Shown here in pieces: positions 10,208 to 18,366 of a DNA stretch of 64,000 nucleotides. Source of the DNA: Labrenzia sp. THAF82 (lineage in GTDB: Bacteria > Pseudomonadota > Alphaproteobacteria > Rhizobiales > Stappiaceae); the NCBI RefSeq assembly GCF_009363435.1, contig NZ_CP045354.1, positions 4,120,501 through 4,184,500 of the forward strand, read 5' to 3'. Positions within the stretch are counted from its first letter, which is position 1. The number at the start of each line of letters is the position of its first letter. The notes beneath the pieces are model-generated. The model had not been told where the DNA came from, ran no database searches, and saw only the letters and a program-made list of their open reading frames with translations. The translations under genes were made by a program, and so were the position numbers.

Positions 10208-10229
10208 GGGCAACAAGATCGCTCAAGGT
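10201..10229. terminator. Hairpin after the SIR2-like gene
   Basis: ACCTTGAG and CTCAAGGT flank a 13-base loop. The SIR2-like stop codon lies inside the left arm. It separates two convergent genes. There is no T-run, so intrinsic termination is uncertain. Confidence 0.35.
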
Positions 10230-10278
10230 TGACCCGAGCCAAGAATACTTTTGAGAACCGGTTGAAACCGACCAAACG

Positions 10279-11175
10279 TCATCGTGTCCCGACGAGATCG
10301 GTCGTCACTTCCCGCCCGAATACGCGTTCAGCATTTTTATACGCAATCTTTTCGGCAACCGATTTCGGTAGCATCGCAAGCCATTGTCGGTTGGATGCCA
10401 TGATGTCGGAATATTTGTCCCATTGCGCATTCACCCAGGTGTCGCTTCCGATCATCAAACGGTCTTGAAAATCAAAAACGATCTCTGCCCATTCCGGGTC
10501 AAGACTGCTCCCTGAGCCTGCAATTTCCCATTCACGCAAGGACGTGTCGGCGAGCAATGTCGGAAAGTCCGACATCAACTTGTGTACATCAGGTGCCGGC
10601 GTGCTCAGGCCTGCGTGTGCCCAAATTATTTTTACATCGGGATCAAGCGAAAACAGCCATCGAACCGGTTCAGCTCCCGAGTGAACATGCAGGTAAATGT
10701 CCCTCTCCCGCGCCATCCCGATAACCTTGCGAAAGAGCGCTTCATCGGACGTATCGAGCCGATGGATATGAAACTCGCCGATCCCTTCGTGCGGGTACTG
10801 TTCCAACCGGCGCTCGAGATAGGCATCCATACCCTTCATTTTGGTCCAGTTCCCGGACCCGGCGCTGCCGTGATAGGGCCTCAGCTCCGGCACAATGCGG
10901 TTAGGAGCATGTTCCCAGAGCATGATCGTGCCCTCGTCAGGCGTTGAAGAAACCAAGGCCATCGCGACACCGTTTTCGTCCATCAGTTCAATCACGCTTT
11001 CAACCGGATACCGCTCCCAGGCCGGTTCCTTGTAGTGCATATGCGCATCAAAAAGCGGAAGGTCGTTGACCCCATCCCCAATGGGTTCATCGGCGCGCGC
11101 GAGCAGGCCCGCGGCAATCAGAAAGGCAAGAAACGCGAAAACGGGAAAAACGCTGCGAACCAGTTTCAAACACAT
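10279..11175 (-). CDS. Exported amidohydrolase-family metal-dependent hydrolase
   Basis: TIM-barrel hydrolase resembling the amidohydrolase-2 family, 298 aa. From the ATG at 11175 the protein opens with a signal sequence (KLVR then a long hydrophobic run, cleaved near ARA-DEP), so it probably acts in the periplasm. The mature part begins with DAHMH (His45, His47), the first metal ligands. Later candidates are HIHRLD, YLHVHSG, IIWAHAG and MIGSDTW (the barrel-end Asp). A longer in-frame start at 11232 would add 19 residues in front of the signal peptide and is unlikely. Substrate unknown; an exported member is less usual. Confidence 0.75.
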   Translation of the reverse strand: MCLKLVRSVFPVFAFLAFLIAAGLLARADEPIGDGVNDLPLFDAHMHYKEPAWERYPVESVIELMDENGVAMALVSSTPDEGTIMLWEHAPNRIVPELRPYHGSAGSGNWTKMKGMDAYLERRLEQYPHEGIGEFHIHRLDTSDEALFRKVIGMARERDIYLHVHSGAEPVRWLFSLDPDVKIIWAHAGLSTPAPDVHKLMSDFPTLLADTSLREWEIAGSGSSLDPEWAEIVFDFQDRLMIGSDTWVNAQWDKYSDIMASNRQWLAMLPKSVAEKIAYKNAERVFGREVTTDLVGTR

Positions 11176-11413
11176 CAGCTCAACTCTCGTGCACCTATGC
11201 TCTAAGGGAACCAGCGTAAACACAAAGATCACCTAAGGTCACGTTACAGAAGCTTCTATCAAAGACCCAAGGCCAGAAGTTACGACCACTCTGCGTCATC
11301 TTTTTCAGGTTTGGAGCACAGGCGTTGTGGAAAAAATTCAAGCTGTCGGCTAAATGCTGCTAAACACGGTATCTAGTAAGAACACTTTTCAAAATTGCAC
11401 ATTTGGAGCTGAC

Positions 11414-12388
11414 ATGAGCGGATTGCTTGCCCTTCTGGATGATGTCGCCGGAATTGCCAAAGTTGCCGCAGCATCGGTTGATGACGTTGTCGGTCAGGCA
11501 GCCAAAGCCGGAGCAAAAGCGGCAGGTGCGGTCATCGACGACGCAGCGGTTACGCCGAAATATGTTGCCGGGTTTTCTCCGGCCCGCGAGCTCCCGATCG
11601 TCTGGCGTATTGCCAAAGGATCGATGAAGAACAAATTGATTTTTCTTCTGCCTGTCGGCCTTTTGCTCAACACCTTCCTGCCATGGATCATCACTCCCCT
11701 ATTGATGATTGGTGGAGCGTATTTGTGTTTCGAAGGAGCAGAAAAAGTCTATCACCTGTTCCAGCCCAAGCATCACGACGCAGATGAGCCGGAAGGATAT
11801 GTGCCTGATCCCGTCCACCTGGAAGAACAGAAAGTGTCGGGCGCAATCAAGACCGATTTCATCCTCTCTGCAGAGATCATGACGATTGCGCTTTCGGAAA
11901 TCCCGGACAGCAATATCTGGATGGAAGCCGCAACACTCGCCGTCGTCGCCATTGGCATCACGGTGCTCGTCTATGGTTCCGTCGCGCTGATTGTCAAAGC
12001 TGATGATGTCGGCCTTCACATGTCCAAAGAAGGCAGCCTGGCACTCACCCGGGCTCTTGGTCTAGGTATTGTCAAAGCGATGCCGGGTTTCATGAAATTA
12101 CTGATGATCGTCGGCACCGCGGCCATGTTGTGGGTTGGAGGCTCGATCGTGCTGCATGGAACCGAAGTCCTCGGGTTTGGAGGGCTCTATCATATCATCC
12201 ACGATATCAGTCATGGTGCAGCCCATGCGGTTCAGGTTGCACAAGGTTTCGTAACCTGGGCAGTCACAGCCGCTCTCGACGGCGTTTTCGGACTTGCGCT
12301 AGGTCTGGCGCTAATCCCCGTAACAGACAAGATTATTCTGCCGCTTTTGAAGCTCTTCAAAAAACCGGCGAAAGTCGAAAATCATTGA
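11414..12388 (+). CDS. DUF808 (YedI-like) inner-membrane protein
   Basis: 324-aa membrane protein. It opens with MSGLLALLDDVAGIAKVAAA, a segment highly characteristic of DUF808/YedI, followed by an Ala/Val/Asp-rich stretch and several hydrophobic helices in the middle and C-terminal half. Function of the family is unknown. The start at 11414 has GGAG 5 nt upstream. The 20 extra in-frame codons before it are not conserved-looking. Apparently monocistronic. Confidence 0.87.
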   Translation: MSGLLALLDDVAGIAKVAAASVDDVVGQAAKAGAKAAGAVIDDAAVTPKYVAGFSPARELPIVWRIAKGSMKNKLIFLLPVGLLLNTFLPWIITPLLMIGGAYLCFEGAEKVYHLFQPKHHDADEPEGYVPDPVHLEEQKVSGAIKTDFILSAEIMTIALSEIPDSNIWMEAATLAVVAIGITVLVYGSVALIVKADDVGLHMSKEGSLALTRALGLGIVKAMPGFMKLLMIVGTAAMLWVGGSIVLHGTEVLGFGGLYHIIHDISHGAAHAVQVAQGFVTWAVTAALDGVFGLALGLALIPVTDKIILPLLKLFKKPAKVENH

Positions 12389-12480
12389 AGGGTTTACAGC
12401 TTTAGCTAGCTTCCCGGTTGCTCAGATGACCGCTCTGGATGTCTATTGCTCAGTGGTGGAAATGCAACCGCAGTGAAAGA

Positions 12481-13206
12481 CTATTCGCCTTGCAGCGCCT
12501 GGCTAAGCGACAGACCCTGATCTGATTTTGACCTGAGGTCCAGGCCTGAATGCAGGTCGATGATGTGGCTTTTCTGGATACTCTCAGCAGCTTCAGCATC
12601 GCGTTTTTCCAAAGCGTCCATCAGGGCATGGTGAGAGTGGCTTTCACATGCCGTGTCAGACCGTTTCCAATAGAGCGCAATCACCAGCGAGGAACGTGAG
12701 ATCAGGGACCTGACCATTCCGGCAAAGACCCTGTGATCGGCGACATCCGCAATTTCTGTATGAAAATTGCCCGAGAGCAACAATGCCTTTCCCATATCTC
12801 CGTCATGAAGCGCTTTGTGTTCAGCTTCCAGATGAGCGTAAAGGCGTTTGATCTGCGCATCAGTGATCATGTCTGCGGCTAAGCGGGCAACCGCAGGTTC
12901 GATCAAAGCGCGGGCCTGAAAGACCTCGTGCGCCTCCTGGACGGAGGGTTTCGCGACAAAGGCGCCCCTGTTCTTTTCGATGCTGACCAAACCGGAATGG
13001 GCCAGCGCCTGCAATGCCGCCCTGACCACCGTACGACTGGCACCATAGATTTCTCCGACCTCGTCTTCAGACAACTTCAAACCCGGCACCAACTTGTGCT
13101 CCAGGATAGCCGAATGCAGGCTGCGACAGATCTCCAGCGCGCGTCCCGGAGGCAAGGCGATCACCTCGTGCAGATGGCTGCTATCGCTGAGAGCGGCGTT
13201 GGTCAT
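12481..13206 (-). CDS. GntR-family transcriptional regulator, FCD (FadR-like) subfamily
   Basis: 241 aa: a winged HTH at about residues 20-85 (L-x-E-DEVGEIYGASRTVVRAAL, ending in an IEKNRGAFVA wing) and a C-terminal all-helical FCD ligand domain containing D/H residues that usually bind a metal and a small carboxylate. Divergent from the ABC importer operon across about 270 bases that contain a GTATAC-centred palindrome, so it is probably the local repressor. The start is ATG 13206 or TTG 13242; neither has a strong ribosome site. Confidence 0.88.
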   Translation of the reverse strand: MTNAALSDSSHLHEVIALPPGRALEICRSLHSAILEHKLVPGLKLSEDEVGEIYGASRTVVRAALQALAHSGLVSIEKNRGAFVAKPSVQEAHEVFQARALIEPAVARLAADMITDAQIKRLYAHLEAEHKALHDGDMGKALLLSGNFHTEIADVADHRVFAGMVRSLISRSSLVIALYWKRSDTACESHSHHALMDALEKRDAEAAESIQKSHIIDLHSGLDLRSKSDQGLSLSQALQGE

Positions 13207-13288
13207 GGTCTTCGTCGTTGTCTGATTGGCAAGAAGGATCAAGCAATGGCCTGATCCTACTCTTCATGCACATTCACCACAATGAAAT

Positions 13289-13300
13289 ATCGTATACAAT
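13289..13300. promoter_or_regulatory. Candidate GntR/FCD operator
   Basis: ATCGTATACAAT is a near-palindrome centred on GTATAC, matching the T-N-GT..AC-N-A layout common among FCD-type GntR operators. It lies in the divergent region between the GntR gene and the importer operon. A related element, TCGTATATACAG, occurs at 20346-20357 upstream of the MocR gene. Confidence 0.45.
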
Positions 13301-13473
13301 TTTTGAGCAATGTGTATTCTATTTGCCAATTTATTGTGCACTTAAACTCGTGGCTTACGAAAGCACCTGTCACACACCCCGACTTTTCGGCTGAATTCCG
13401 CCACTCCTTGAGTTTGGCACGACGCTTGCTGACTTCCTGTCCGAACATGGCATTCACATGGAGAAGCCCGGAC

Positions 13474-14466
13474 ATGGCAACATCCCTTGATCTGGAACTT
13501 GTGGCGGCAACCAAACAGTATGGGGATACAGTTGCGGTCGACGCCCTCGATCACAAGTTCGAAGCGGGATCATATTCCTGTCTGCTTGGCCCTTCCGGCT
13601 GCGGTAAATCCTCCACACTGCGCATGATTGCCGGGCATGAAAGCGTCTCGTCAGGCGACATTCTTTTGGCCGGCACCAACATCACCGACTTGCCGCCGGC
13701 GCGTCGCGGCACAGCGATGATGTTCCAGAACTACGCGCTGTTTCCGCATCTCAGCGTCATCGACAACGTGGCCTTTTCCCAGAAGATGAAAGGTATCGAC
13801 AAGCCGGTGCGGCTTAAAAAGGCACTTGAAATGCTCGAGCTGGTGGATATGGAAGCCTATGCGGAGCGCCTGCCCGCGCAACTTTCAGGCGGTCAGCAAC
13901 AGCGTGTCGCACTTGCCCGAGCACTCATAACCGAGCCGACGGTTTTGCTGCTTGATGAACCGCTGTCCGCGCTCGATCCATTCTTGCGCATCAAGATGCG
14001 CCTCGAACTCAAACGGCTTCAACGCGAGCTGAATATCTCATTCATTCATGTGACACACAGCCAGGATGAAGCTCTGGCACTCGCCGACGACATCATCGTA
14101 ATGAACGGCGGAAAGATTGAGCAAGCCGGACCGCCCCAAGTCGTTTTCAATACGCCGGCGACAGAGTTTGTCGCACGCTTTATTGGTGGTCACAACGTAC
14201 TGAAACAGCAAGGCAAACCAATAGCCCTGCGCGCTGACAGGCTGCTGGTAAACAGGTCAGCCGAGAGCGAAAGCACGCTCCTCAGCGCATTTGTCAAGGA
14301 TGTCGAATACTTGGGTTCAAGCGTGAACCTTGCTCTGGACGCAGGCGGTGCCGGTGAGCTGACGGCTGCGCTCACCGACGACACTTTTTTCAAAGATCCA
14401 ATCGAAATCGGCACAACCGTCTTTCTGACCTGGAAGCCGGAAGATGCTCACGAGCTGGCGGCGTAA
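13474..14466 (+). CDS. ABC importer ATPase, spermidine/putrescine (PotA-like) type
   Basis: 330 aa. All nucleotide-binding motifs are present: Walker A GPSGCGKSST, Q-loop MFQNYALFPH, signature LSGGQQQRVALARAL, Walker B VLLLDEPLSALDP and H-loop VTHSQDEAL. A C-terminal TOBE-like regulatory domain follows from about residue 235. Cytoplasmic energiser of the importer encoded by the next three genes. The start at 13474 has GGAG about 10 nt upstream and aligns with the family. In-frame codons reach back to 13282 but run through the promoter region. Confidence 0.93.
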   Translation: MATSLDLELVAATKQYGDTVAVDALDHKFEAGSYSCLLGPSGCGKSSTLRMIAGHESVSSGDILLAGTNITDLPPARRGTAMMFQNYALFPHLSVIDNVAFSQKMKGIDKPVRLKKALEMLELVDMEAYAERLPAQLSGGQQQRVALARALITEPTVLLLDEPLSALDPFLRIKMRLELKRLQRELNISFIHVTHSQDEALALADDIIVMNGGKIEQAGPPQVVFNTPATEFVARFIGGHNVLKQQGKPIALRADRLLVNRSAESESTLLSAFVKDVEYLGSSVNLALDAGGAGELTAALTDDTFFKDPIEIGTTVFLTWKPEDAHELAA

Positions 14467-14533
14467 AGCCACCAATCACGGCTCTTTTCGACGGAGCCGA
14501 ACAAAACTCCAGAGGGGAACAGGAGTAGGACAG

Positions 14534-15826
14534 ATGACTAAGAAACTGACGGAAAAAGGCATTAGCCGGCGTAGCATATTGAAAGGTGGGGCGGCTGCGA
14601 CCGGTGCAGCTCTTGGCTCCGGAGCCATCACAGGCTTTCCAACCATTTGGGCGCAGAACATCAAAGACGTGACGCTGCGCCAGTTTGGCACCGGGGTCTC
14701 CAACCTCAACGAGGTTGCCCAGAAAGTGAAAGAAGACCTCGGTTTCACGCTTGAAATGACGGCCCTCGATTCAGACGCGGTCACACAGCGCGCAGCCACC
14801 CAGCCGGACAGTTTCGATATTGCCGACATCGAATACTGGATCTGCAAAAAGGTTTGGCCGACAGGCAACCTCCAAGCCATGGATACCACCAAGATCAAGA
14901 ACTACGACAAGATCGTCGGCATTTTCAAAAGCGGAAAGCTGACGCCGGAATCGACCATTGCACAAGGTACTGCCCCGCATACGGTCGGATTTGTCGATGG
15001 TCCCGACGGCAAGACCTTTGCCACTGAAGAAACGGGATGGATGACCCTCATCCCGACGATCTACAATGCTGACACGCTCGGCATTCGGCCCGATCTGATC
15101 GGACGCCCGATCGAAAGCTGGACTGAACTGCTCAACCCGGAATTCAAGGGCAAGGCGTCGATCCTGGACATCTCGTCCATCGGCATCATGGACGCTGCGA
15201 TGGTTTGCGAAGCCATGGGTGAAATCCAGTACGGCGACAAGGGCAACATGACGCGTGAAGAGATCGACAAGACCATGGCGATCTTCACCGAAGCCAAGAA
15301 GAACGGCCAGTTCCGTGCGTTCTGGAAAACATTTGACGAAAGCGTCAACTTAATGGCGTCAGGCGAAGTGATCATTCAATCCATGTGGTCGCCTGCAATA
15401 ACAGCCGTGAAATCACGCGGTATTCCATGTGTCTACCAACCGCTGAAGGAAGGCTATCGTTCCTGGGGTGGTGGCATCGGACTTTCGAAGAGCCTGTCCG
15501 GCCTCGAGCTGGAAGCTGCCTATGAATATATCAACTGGTACCTGGATGGCTGGGTCGGCGGCTTCCTCATGCGCCAAGGCTATTATTCCGCTGTTCCGGA
15601 AACCTCCAAGAACCACATGGACGAAAACGAGTGGGGCTACTGGTTCGAGGGCAAGGAAGCCACAGGCGACATTACCAATCCCTTCGGCGATGTTCTGGCA
15701 AAAGCCGGCGAAACCCGCGATGGCGGCTCCTTCCTTGAGCGTATGGGGGCTGTTGCCTGCTGGAACGCGGTCATGGACGAGAACCAGTACATGGTTCGCA
15801 AGTGGAACGAATTCATCGCTGCTTGA
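14534..15826 (+). CDS. ABC importer substrate-binding protein (PotD-like), Tat-exported
   Basis: 430 aa periplasmic binding protein of the spermidine/putrescine-type family. A twin-arginine signal is clear: ISRRSILKGG followed by an Ala/Gly hydrophobic run and cleavage near WAQ-N, so the protein is exported folded. The mature region has DIADIEYW, PTIYNADTLGI and a C-terminal YEYINWYLDGW block typical of PotD relatives. It follows the ATPase gene by about 67 nt, has AGGAG upstream, and precedes a stable intercistronic hairpin. The ligand cannot be read from sequence; polyamine, amino acid or another small cation are all possible. Confidence 0.9.
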   Translation: MTKKLTEKGISRRSILKGGAAATGAALGSGAITGFPTIWAQNIKDVTLRQFGTGVSNLNEVAQKVKEDLGFTLEMTALDSDAVTQRAATQPDSFDIADIEYWICKKVWPTGNLQAMDTTKIKNYDKIVGIFKSGKLTPESTIAQGTAPHTVGFVDGPDGKTFATEETGWMTLIPTIYNADTLGIRPDLIGRPIESWTELLNPEFKGKASILDISSIGIMDAAMVCEAMGEIQYGDKGNMTREEIDKTMAIFTEAKKNGQFRAFWKTFDESVNLMASGEVIIQSMWSPAITAVKSRGIPCVYQPLKEGYRSWGGGIGLSKSLSGLELEAAYEYINWYLDGWVGGFLMRQGYYSAVPETSKNHMDENEWGYWFEGKEATGDITNPFGDVLAKAGETRDGGSFLERMGAVACWNAVMDENQYMVRKWNEFIAA

Positions 15827-15847
15827 CATCGAACCGGCAAATGCGCA

Positions 15848-15863
15848 CGGGGCTACGGCCCCG
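15848..15863 (+). repeat. Intercistronic hairpin with cUACGg tetraloop
   Basis: CGGGGC and GCCCCG flank TACG, giving in RNA a 6-bp GC stem closed by C(UACG)G, one of the exceptionally stable UNCG tetraloops. It lies between the binding-protein stop (15826) and the first permease (15895), where such hairpins often protect the upstream mRNA from 3' exonucleases and raise binding-protein output relative to the permeases. That function is inferred. Confidence 0.6.
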
Positions 15864-15894
15864 GCGCAATCTCCCACAATCGGACCTGGGCTTA

Positions 15895-16824
15895 ATGACA
15901 GACCAGACGCATCTCTTCATTCCCGCTGACAACACCGACAAGACGTTGCCCAAGAGCACCGGCCGGCTGAAAGGTCTGCCTGATGCGGTATCCGGCTGGC
16001 TATTGTCCTTGCCGCTTGCGCTGGTCCTTCTGTTTTTCCTTGTACTGCCTATCGCAATGATCGTGGTGGTCAGTTTCTGGGGTGCTACCGAGTTTTCAAT
16101 CTACCCGGCATTCCAGTTTGACAATTACCAGTTTCTGCTGACCTCGCCCGTCACCTACCAGGTTTTCCTCAACACCGTGAAATACGCTCTGATCACCTGG
16201 GCCATAACACTGGTTTTGGGGTTCACGATTGCCTATTTCCTGGCCTTCCATGTCCGCTCACTGACATGGCAGATCGTGTTGTTTCTGCTCTGCACAATCC
16301 CGTTTTGGACCTCCAACATCATTCGCATGATCTCCTGGATCCCGTTTCTGGGCCGGAATGGCATTGCGAATTCCACACTGATTTCCATGGGGGTCATCGA
16401 TGAGCCGCTTGAATGGCTTTTGTTCTCCGATTTTTCGGTAATCCTGGCCTTCGTGCATCTCTACACGCTTTTCATGGTGGTGCCGATTTTCAACACGATG
16501 ATGCGCATCGACAAATCCCTGATCGAAGCTGCCTATGACAATGGCGCAAGCGGATTTCAAACACTCACCAATGTTATCATTCCTCTCACCAAACCAGGCA
16601 TCATGATCGGGTCGATCTTCGTGGTCACCCTTGTCATGGGTGACTTCATAACCGTGCGCTTCATGTCTGGCAGCCAGAAGGCCAATGTCGGACGCTTGAT
16701 TTCGAACGACATCGCGCTGCTTCAGTACCCTTCGGCGGCAGCTACCGCCGTGATCCTGCTGATCACGGTGATACTCGTGATCGCAATTCTCCTGAGGTTC
16801 GTCGACATCCGGAAGGAGCTTTAA
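15895..16824 (+). CDS. ABC importer permease 1 (PotB-like)
   Basis: 309-aa inner-membrane permease with about six helices. The binding-protein-dependent transport motif lies near the C-terminal third, AAYDNGASGFQTLTNVIIP (the EAA loop that docks on the ATPase). The chosen ATG (15895) leaves a 45-residue cytoplasmic lead. Reading further upstream in frame would run through the intercistronic hairpin. Its ribosome site is weak, consistent with lower expression than the binding protein. Confidence 0.9.
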   Translation: MTDQTHLFIPADNTDKTLPKSTGRLKGLPDAVSGWLLSLPLALVLLFFLVLPIAMIVVVSFWGATEFSIYPAFQFDNYQFLLTSPVTYQVFLNTVKYALITWAITLVLGFTIAYFLAFHVRSLTWQIVLFLLCTIPFWTSNIIRMISWIPFLGRNGIANSTLISMGVIDEPLEWLLFSDFSVILAFVHLYTLFMVVPIFNTMMRIDKSLIEAAYDNGASGFQTLTNVIIPLTKPGIMIGSIFVVTLVMGDFITVRFMSGSQKANVGRLISNDIALLQYPSAAATAVILLITVILVIAILLRFVDIRKEL

Positions 16825-16828
16825 AGAG

Positions 16829-17668
16829 ATGGAAAAACGCTCCCGGACCTTCTATGTGCTTGCAACCGTCTTCGCAGTTTTTCTGGTGTTCCTTTATGGG
16901 CCAACCATCACGATTGCGATCCTCTCTTTCCAGGGACCACAGGGTGGACTGACATTTCCGATGCGCGGTGTCTCGTTTCACTGGTTTGAGGATCTCTTCC
17001 GGCAACAGGCTGTCGGCGACATCTGGGGAAGCTTTGCTCGCTCGCTCACGCTCGGTCTGATGGTAATGTTCACGACAGTCGTCGTGTCGGTAATGGGTGG
17101 TCTCGCCTTTCGCAAACGGTTTCCCGGCTCAAGTGTGATCTTTTACCTGATCATCACCTCACTCGTGATCCCATCGATCCTGATATCGCTTGGTGTCGGA
17201 CTGATATTTTCGCAATCGGGCCTGTCGGTACATTGGTCGACATCCGGTTTTGGTGCGCAGCTGACCTGGACCCTTCCCTTTGGTCTGTTGATCATGTTTG
17301 CCGTCTTCAATCGCTTCGATAAATCCTATGAAGAAGCCGCGCGCGACCAAGGTGCGAGTGCATGGCAAACCATCCGATATGTTGTCTTGCCGATTATTGC
17401 GCCGATGCTGATCGGCGTCGCCCTATTCGGCTTCACCCTGTCTTATGACGAGTTCGCTCGCACACTTCTGACGTCCGGCAGCTACAACACCCTGCCCCTT
17501 GAAATTTACGGCATGACCACGAATGTCACGACGCCCGTCATCTTCGCCCTTGGAACACTGACAACCGCATTTTCCTTTCTGATCATCGGTCTGTTTCTGG
17601 CAATCGTCATCACACTGAACCGGCGACGCTCCAAACATGGATCGGATGCCGGACAGGGTCTCGTTTGA
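16829..17668 (+). CDS. ABC importer permease 2 (PotC-like)
   Basis: 279-aa partner permease with six predicted helices and the EAA motif YEEAARDQGASAWQTIRYVVLP in the second half. Begins 4 nt after permease 1, so translation is probably coupled. Together with the preceding three genes it completes a spermidine/putrescine-class importer. Confidence 0.92.
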   Translation: MEKRSRTFYVLATVFAVFLVFLYGPTITIAILSFQGPQGGLTFPMRGVSFHWFEDLFRQQAVGDIWGSFARSLTLGLMVMFTTVVVSVMGGLAFRKRFPGSSVIFYLIITSLVIPSILISLGVGLIFSQSGLSVHWSTSGFGAQLTWTLPFGLLIMFAVFNRFDKSYEEAARDQGASAWQTIRYVVLPIIAPMLIGVALFGFTLSYDEFARTLLTSGSYNTLPLEIYGMTTNVTTPVIFALGTLTTAFSFLIIGLFLAIVITLNRRRSKHGSDAGQGLV

Positions 17669-17675
17669 GGCGGAT

Positions 17676-18347
17676 ATGACAGACACGCATATTCTCGTCA
17701 TCAATCCGAATTCGACCGCATCCATGACGGAGAAAATCGCGATAGCAGCAAAAAAGGCTGCAGGTTCCACCAGTCGGATAACAGCTGTAAATCCAACCGG
17801 CGGCCCTGCCGCCATCCAGGGTCCTGAGGATGGCGCAGCCGCACTTCCTGGTCTTTTTGATGTGTTTGACCAACACTTGAACAACGACGCGAGCATCGAC
17901 GCAGTCATCATCGCCTGCTTCGACGATACGGGCCTGTTTGAGCTGAAGGAAAGATCGACGATCCCGGTGATCGGCATCGGCGAAGCGGCGTATCACATCG
18001 CATCGGTCGCAGCGCCCAAATTTTCGGTGGTGACGACATTGTCCGTTTCAGTGCCTGTGCTGGAGCACAATCTGGTCCTGAACGGTCTGGCGCCGCGCTG
18101 TGCCAGGGTTCGTGCATCTGACGTACCTGTGTTGGAGCTTGAAGATCCCAAAAGCAACGCGCGTCACAAAATAGAAAAAGAGATTGAAGCAGCCCTGGCG
18201 GAAGACGGCATCGGCGCTGTCGCTCTGGGATGCGCTGGCATGGCGGATCTGGCGGATGACCTCTCCAGAAAGTTTCAGATACCGGTCGTAGACGGTGTCG
18301 CATCGGCCGTGCGCCTTGCGCACGCACTGCCTTTGAGAAACCACTGA
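17676..18347 (+). CDS. Asp/Glu/hydantoin racemase-family protein
   Basis: 223 aa. It opens with ILVINPNST, the signature start of the hydantoin/Asp-Glu racemase family. Two cysteines sit at the two-base racemase positions: one in IIACFDDTGL and one in ALGCAGMADL. Members racemise amino acids or hydantoins, or act as maleate isomerases, without cofactor. The start at 17676 has GAGG 5 nt upstream and is 7 nt after the permease stop, so it is the last gene of the importer operon. This suggests that the imported compound, or a product of it, is its substrate. Confidence 0.88.
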   Translation: MTDTHILVINPNSTASMTEKIAIAAKKAAGSTSRITAVNPTGGPAAIQGPEDGAAALPGLFDVFDQHLNNDASIDAVIIACFDDTGLFELKERSTIPVIGIGEAAYHIASVAAPKFSVVTTLSVSVPVLEHNLVLNGLAPRCARVRASDVPVLELEDPKSNARHKIEKEIEAALAEDGIGAVALGCAGMADLADDLSRKFQIPVVDGVASAVRLAHALPLRNH

Positions 18348-18365
18348 CGCCAAATCTGCGTCAGT
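18343..18365. terminator. Bidirectional terminator-like hairpin between racemase and hdcA
   Basis: ACTGACGC and GCGTCAGT flank a 7-base loop. Short T-rich stretches follow on both strands. It contains the racemase stop codon and sits between the two convergent genes, where it would insulate their transcripts. Confidence 0.6.
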
Positions 18366-18366
18366 T

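Noticed and set aside
15802..15894. Longer start for permease 1 at 15802 or 15841
   Set aside because: It would overlap the binding-protein gene or run through the UNCG hairpin, and the added residues do not look like a permease N terminus.
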